25,234 nucleotides of DNA. It comes from Pseudomonadota bacterium (GTDB lineage Bacteria > Pseudomonadota > Gammaproteobacteria > Burkholderiales > Rhodocyclaceae). This document shows positions 21,859 through 25,234 of this stretch, one piece after another. The notes below the pieces were generated by a model that was not told the origin of the DNA, ran no database searches, and saw only the letters and a program-made list of their open reading frames with translations. The DNA lies in the NCBI GenBank assembly GCA_009778425.1, contig WRJU01000247.1, forward strand, positions 1-25,234, given 5' to 3'. Made by a program: the position numbers and the translations under genes. Within the stretch, counting starts at the first letter, position 1. Every line of letters starts with the position of its first letter.

Positions 21859-23268
21859 ATGCTTCAACGCGAACAAACCAACCGCCTGCTGAAGGGAAAT
21901 CTGCTTCAACGCACCAGCTTCACGCTGAGTACGGCTATTGAGGCTTTTCTTTACCCTTCTATCATCGTCCTGTGTCTGCTGGCGGTTGCCGGTTATTACG
22001 ATGAAGACATCGGCCCGCCTTACATCATCCTCTGCACCCTGTCGTTCGCCGTGACCTTCCCCGGTGAAGCGTCGTTTCACGAAAGGCTTCATCGGGTAGT
22101 GCGAAAGCTGCTGACCAGTTGGCTGCTGTTCCTCTTCATCATGGGAGCCTTTGGTTTCGCCACGGACTACATCATCTACTTCCCGGAAAACGTCCTGTTT
22201 GCCTGGGTCGTCGCTACGCCAATCGCTTACGGCCTTGTCTATACTGCCCTGAGAATCGCGCTTCCGCGCGTACTCTCCTCGCCGGGCAACCTGCGCACCG
22301 CCGTCATCGCCGGGGTCAACGACATCGGCATCTGCCTCGCGCAACAGTTCCGGGACGACCCTTATCTCGGCACACAAGTTCTCGGTTTCTTCGATGATTG
22401 CAACCCTGACGGCGTCCCATCCGATATCCCTGTTCCAGTCAAAGGCTGTCTGCTCGACCTTTCGGAATACGTCAAGCAGAACCATGTCGAAGCCATTTAC
22501 CTGGCCCTGCCCATGGCTGCCCAGCCTCATATCCTCGGCCTGCTCGACAGCATCAAGGATACGACCGCCTCGATTTATTTCGTCCCGGATATTTTCATCA
22601 CCGACCTCATCCAGGGGCGGCTCGACAGCGTGGGAAATATGCCGGTCGTCGCGGTTTGCGAAACCCCGTTCACTGGCTTCAACGGCCTCATCAAACGCGC
22701 TTCGGACATTGTGCTTTCAACCTTCATCCTGCTGCTGCTGCTCCCGATCATGCTGCTGCTGGCCATCGGCGTGAAACTGTCCTCTCCGGGGCCGGTCATC
22801 TTCAAACAGAGGCGTTACGGGCTCGACGGCAAGGAAATCCTCGTCTACAAATTCCGTTCGATGACGACTTGCGACAATGGAGAGATCGTCAAACAAGCTA
22901 CGAAGGACGACGCGCGCATCACACGGTTTGGCGCATTCATTCGCAGGACTTCGCTCGATGAGCTGCCGCAGTTCGTCAACGTGCTCCAGGGCCGGATGAG
23001 CATCGTCGGCCCGCGCCCGCACGCGGTCTCGCACAACGAGACCTACCGGAAAACGATCAAGGGTTACATGATCCGCCACAAGGTCAAGCCGGGCATCACC
23101 GGCTGGGCACAGGTCAATGGCTATCGGGGCGAGACGGAAACGATCGACAAAATGGAAAAGCGCATCGAGTACGACCTCGAATACCTGCGCAACTGGTCAT
23201 TGAGCCTGGACTTCTGGATTATCGTCAAAACCGTGTTGATCGTCGTGAAAGATCAGAACGCTTATTGA
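21859..23268 (+). CDS. epsB: Undecaprenyl-phosphate sugar (glucose) phosphotransferase
   Basis: This priming enzyme transfers a sugar-1-phosphate from a nucleotide sugar to undecaprenyl phosphate, the first step in building the exopolysaccharide repeat. The 469-residue protein has four N-terminal membrane helices, a CoA-binding-like middle domain (AVIAGVNDIGICLAQQF), and from ~275 the bacterial sugar transferase domain. That domain comprises a membrane helix, SSPGPVIFKQRRYGLDGK, YKFRSM, RRTSLDELPQFVNVLQGRMSIVGPRPH, and the KPGITGWAQVNGYRGET motif. This layout matches WcaJ/EpsB-type (TIGR03023-like) glucose transferases; the sugar itself is an inference. The start lacks a clear Shine-Dalgarno. 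It follows the PEP-CTERM array on the same strand. Confidence 0.92.
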   Translation: MLQREQTNRLLKGNLLQRTSFTLSTAIEAFLYPSIIVLCLLAVAGYYDEDIGPPYIILCTLSFAVTFPGEASFHERLHRVVRKLLTSWLLFLFIMGAFGFATDYIIYFPENVLFAWVVATPIAYGLVYTALRIALPRVLSSPGNLRTAVIAGVNDIGICLAQQFRDDPYLGTQVLGFFDDCNPDGVPSDIPVPVKGCLLDLSEYVKQNHVEAIYLALPMAAQPHILGLLDSIKDTTASIYFVPDIFITDLIQGRLDSVGNMPVVAVCETPFTGFNGLIKRASDIVLSTFILLLLLPIMLLLAIGVKLSSPGPVIFKQRRYGLDGKEILVYKFRSMTTCDNGEIVKQATKDDARITRFGAFIRRTSLDELPQFVNVLQGRMSIVGPRPHAVSHNETYRKTIKGYMIRHKVKPGITGWAQVNGYRGETETIDKMEKRIEYDLEYLRNWSLSLDFWIIVKTVLIVVKDQNAY

Positions 23269-23290
23269 TCCACATCCTGCCCTATCTCTT

Positions 23291-23330
23291 CCCTCTCGTG
23301 GGAGAGTGGGTACAAAGCGCCGGGAGAGGG
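23291..23330. repeat. REP-like GAGAGGG inverted repeats between convergent genes
   Basis: CCCTCTC (23291-23297) can pair with the neighbouring GAGAG (23302-23306) or with the distant GAGAGGG (23324-23330). It lies in the 71-base gap between convergent genes and could serve both as terminator, although it has no long T run. Confidence 0.45.
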
Positions 23331-23339
23331 GGCGTTTCC

Positions 23340-23525
23340 TCAGGCAGCAGCCAGTACCCGTTCAAGCGCAAAAAGCGCCAATATGACGAAAGCCGCCGCC
23401 ACGCCGACACGGAAAAGATTCCAGGCCCACGCCCTGTAGCGGGAGTCCCCGGTCAGCATCCACAGGATCAGTGAGGCGCCGGTTCCCAGGCACAATAACA
23501 AGCCCACAATCCGCGCAAGCTGCAT
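23340..23525 (-). CDS. Small membrane protein, function unknown
   Basis: An ATG-started frame of 61 residues with two predicted membrane helices (~5-23 and ~36-58) joined by a short polar loop containing GDSRYRAWAWN. It lies 15 bases downstream of lpxC on the same strand, with AAGGGCGG upstream of its start, so it is probably the last gene of the ftsZ-lpxC unit. The composition (hydrophobic, Leu/Ala/Val-rich, with Arg and Trp at the helix borders) looks like a real membrane protein and not a chance frame. I do not recognise a family, and no function is assigned. Confidence 0.62.
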   Translation of the reverse strand: MQLARIVGLLLCLGTGASLILWMLTGDSRYRAWAWNLFRVGVAAAFVILALFALERVLAAA

Positions 23526-23540
23526 GTGCGAAAACCGCCC

Positions 23541-24464
23541 TTAAAATACCAGCGCCGGATCGGCGAGTTGATGAACGACTGCGGCGGGCGCGGGTACAGA
23601 ATCGTCGAAACTGACGATTTCCCAGGCCGAAGCGTCTTCGAGCAAGGCCCGCAACAAACGGTTGTTGAGCGCATGGCCGGCCTTGTGAGCCGTATAGGCC
23701 GCCAACAGCGGATAACCGCAGATATAGAGGTCGCCGATGGCATCAAGCACCTTGTGCTTGACGAATTCATCGGCATAGCGCAGGCCCTCGGCGTTGAGCA
23801 CACGATACTCGTCCATGACAATCGCGTTCTCCAGACTCCCTCCCAGGGCAAGCCCATTGGCCTGCATGAATTCCACGTCCTGCATGAATCCGAAAGTGCG
23901 GGCGCGCGAGACATCGCGCACATAGGAATGCCTGGCAAAGTCGACCTCCACTTCGGTAGAAGTCGAATCGATCGCCGGGTGATCGAAGACGATGGAAAAC
24001 TTCAGGCGAAAGCCGTCGTAAGGCGACAGCCGCACGAACTTGTCGTCTTCACGATATTCGACGGTTTTTTTGACCCGCAGGAATTTCTTGGGAGCCGACT
24101 GCTCCTCGATGCCTCCCGACTGGAGCAGAAAGACAAAAGGCCCGGCGCTGCCATCCAGAATCGGTATCTCGGGCGCGTCGACGTCGATATGGAGATTGTC
24201 GATGCCAAGCCCGGCCAGCGCCGACATCAGGTGTTCGACCGTGCCGACCTTGCAGCCGCCCTTTTCCAGCCCGGAACACATCCGGGTATCGCAGACTGCG
24301 TATGGGTCGACGGGCAGATCAATCGGCGGCAGGACGTCGACGCGGTGAAAAACGATGCCGGCATTCACTCCTGCAGGGCGCAGGACGAGGTTGACCTTGC
24401 GCCCGCCATGCAGGCCCACGCCTGTCGCGGTAACAACTGATTTGAGGGTACGCTGCCTGATCAC
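23541..24464 (-). CDS. lpxC: UDP-3-O-acyl-N-acetylglucosamine deacetylase
   Basis: LpxC is the zinc deacetylase that commits UDP-GlcNAc to lipid A synthesis. The 307-residue protein begins at a GTG codon (24462-24464), giving the canonical IRQRTLKSVVTATGVGLHGG start. Zinc and catalytic residues are all present: Glu77-His78 (in TVEHLMSA), His237 and Asp241 (KHKVLDAIGDL), and His264 (KAGHALNN), positions almost equal to those of E. coli. ftsZ lies just upstream on the same strand, as in the classical dcw cluster order. The start codon overlaps the end of an anonymous frame (GTGA), and no strong Shine-Dalgarno is close. Confidence 0.97.
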   Translation of the reverse strand: MIRQRTLKSVVTATGVGLHGGRKVNLVLRPAGVNAGIVFHRVDVLPPIDLPVDPYAVCDTRMCSGLEKGGCKVGTVEHLMSALAGLGIDNLHIDVDAPEIPILDGSAGPFVFLLQSGGIEEQSAPKKFLRVKKTVEYREDDKFVRLSPYDGFRLKFSIVFDHPAIDSTSTEVEVDFARHSYVRDVSRARTFGFMQDVEFMQANGLALGGSLENAIVMDEYRVLNAEGLRYADEFVKHKVLDAIGDLYICGYPLLAAYTAHKAGHALNNRLLRALLEDASAWEIVSFDDSVPAPAAVVHQLADPALVF

Positions 24465-24555
24465 GTTTTCTGTTTCTTTCCGTAAAGCTTTAGAAGCTTA
24501 TCACGGTGCAGCCCGGCAAAGTATCCCCCAAGGACGCCCGCCGCCACCCCGGCGG

Positions 24556-24581
24556 AAAGGCCCAAGGGGGGGTGGGCCTTT
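24556..24581 (-). terminator. Hairpin between ftsZ and lpxC
   Basis: A perfect 9-bp stem (AAAGGCCCA / TGGGCCTTT) with an 8-base homopolymer-like loop lies 55 bases after the ftsZ stop on the minus strand. Only three T end the stem. It is probably a partial terminator that sets the ftsZ to lpxC ratio (inference). Confidence 0.55.
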
Positions 24582-24635
24582 CTGCTTGCGCCGGGATGGC
24601 GGCCGCGCGTTTCCAGGAAGCCGATAGGCCGACGC

Positions 24636-25234
24636 TCAGTCGGCCTGACGGCGCAGGAAGGCGGGAATGTCGTAAGTCGTACCCGCACCGACACTGCCGC
24701 CGCCGGAACGCACAGCATTGCCCATCGTCGGTTCGGCACGAGCACGGCGATGACTATTACGGATGACCGCCGGGGTGGCGATATTGTTGCTATCGTCGTA
24801 GCCATCGTTCGCGCCGACATAGATCGGGCCGTGCGTACCTGTGCCGCGTATGACGCGTATCGACGGCTGCGGTTCCTGCCGCGTGGATCGCGGAGAACCC
24901 AGGCCGGTCGCGACCACGGTGACACGCAAGCGGTCTTCCATGTTGTCGTCGAACACGGTTCCGTACTTGACGAAGGCCTCCTGTGCGGCAAACGCCTGTA
25001 CGGTATGCACGGCTTCCTTCACTTCGGCCAGCTTCAGCGACCCCTTGGCGGCAGTGATGTTGATGAGCACACAGCGCGCACCCGACAATTCAGTGCCTTC
25101 GAGCAGCGGGCTGCCTACGGCCTGTTCGGCGGCAATCCGCGCACGATCCAGTCCGGCAGCTTCCGCCGAGCCCATCATGGCGCGGCCCATCTCGCCCATT
25201 GCCGTGCGTACATCCTGGAAGTCGACATTGACCA
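24636..25234 (-). CDS. ftsZ: Cell division protein FtsZ, N-terminal part outside window
   Basis: About 198 C-terminal residues of the tubulin-like division GTPase are visible; the frame is open through the window end. Seen are VNVDFQDVRTAMGEMGRAMMGSA, the C-terminal globular subdomain (AEQAVGSPLLEG, GARCVLINITAAKGSLKL, GTVFDDNMEDRLRVTVVATGL), and a variable linker of ~70 residues. The protein ends in YDIPAFLRRQAD, the conserved peptide that binds FtsA, ZipA and other partners. The GTP-binding half, with its GGGTGTG motif, lies outside. It precedes lpxC, as in the dcw cluster. Confidence 0.97.
   Translation of the reverse strand, partial: VNVDFQDVRTAMGEMGRAMMGSAEAAGLDRARIAAEQAVGSPLLEGTELSGARCVLINITAAKGSLKLAEVKEAVHTVQAFAAQEAFVKYGTVFDDNMEDRLRVTVVATGLGSPRSTRQEPQPSIRVIRGTGTHGPIYVGANDGYDDSNNIATPAVIRNSHRRARAEPTMGNAVRSGGGSVGAGTTYDIPAFLRRQAD

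Noticed and set aside
24470..24487. TGTTTCTTTCCGTAAAG upstream of lpxC, identical to the leaders of PEP-CTERM genes 2 and 3
   Set aside because: It is a 17-base exact match but lies on the strand opposite to lpxC transcription in a low-complexity pyrimidine run; chance is the simpler reading.
24461..24991. A 176-codon minus-strand frame over the ftsZ end
   Set aside because: The first two thirds are a shadow of ftsZ; only its last part outside ftsZ might be coding and is listed separately as a weak finding.

Overview
The window looks like a chromosomal segment of a betaproteobacterium, probably Rhodocyclales or Nitrosomonadales. This rests on several features: a (nlpD-rpoS)-type stress cluster, an ftsZ-lpxC end with a DIPAFLRRQAD-type FtsZ tail, an EpsL-D-E-F-G exopolysaccharide block of the methanolan/exosortase type, and PEP-CTERM proteins. 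Housekeeping genes are GC-rich. The PEP-CTERM region is clearly richer in A+T between genes. No tRNA, rRNA, transposase, phage gene or CRISPR array was seen.

Layout. (1) 1-4306 holds the 3' part of a PaaK-type phenylacetate-CoA ligase, metF, a convergent asparaginase, and an NfeD/SPFH membrane pair. (2) 4410-5258 is an HDOD protein closed by a strong terminator. (3) 5499-9361 is a compact plus-strand operon, xseB-ispA-dxs-folE2, covering exonuclease VII small subunit, isoprenoid and folate-type steps. (4) 9379-12648 on the minus strand is surE-pcm-nlpD-rpoS, in that transcription order. (5) 12802-18609 on the minus strand is an exopolysaccharide export and chain-length block, in the order epsL, epsD, epsE, epsF, epsG. 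(6) 18610-21858 is a tandem array of three PEP-CTERM cassettes on the plus strand, diverging from epsL. (7) 21859-23268 is the priming undecaprenyl-phosphate sugar transferase (epsB type). (8) 23340-25234 on the minus strand holds ftsZ (partial), lpxC and a 61-residue membrane protein.

The most interesting part is 18610-21858. Each PEP-CTERM gene sits in its own ~1.0 kb unit. A unit has a 17-bp upstream box (consensus TGTAAAAA-N7-CGACA), an invariant 17-bp element TGAATTGACAAAAATAC, a sigma-54-like -24/-12 promoter (RGGCAT-N5-TTGCT), a short leader, a secreted protein, and a near-identical terminator hairpin. The ends of the units (signal peptide, PEP-CTERM tail, terminator) are almost identical while the mature protein bodies differ strongly. 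A fourth copy of the box and a divergent -24/-12-like promoter lie in front of epsL. Export machinery and surface proteins may therefore form one RpoN-controlled divergon. The exosortase needed to process these proteins, and the PrsK/PrsR-type regulators known for such systems, are not in this window. Where the methanolan-type cluster would carry epsH after epsG, this genome has surE.
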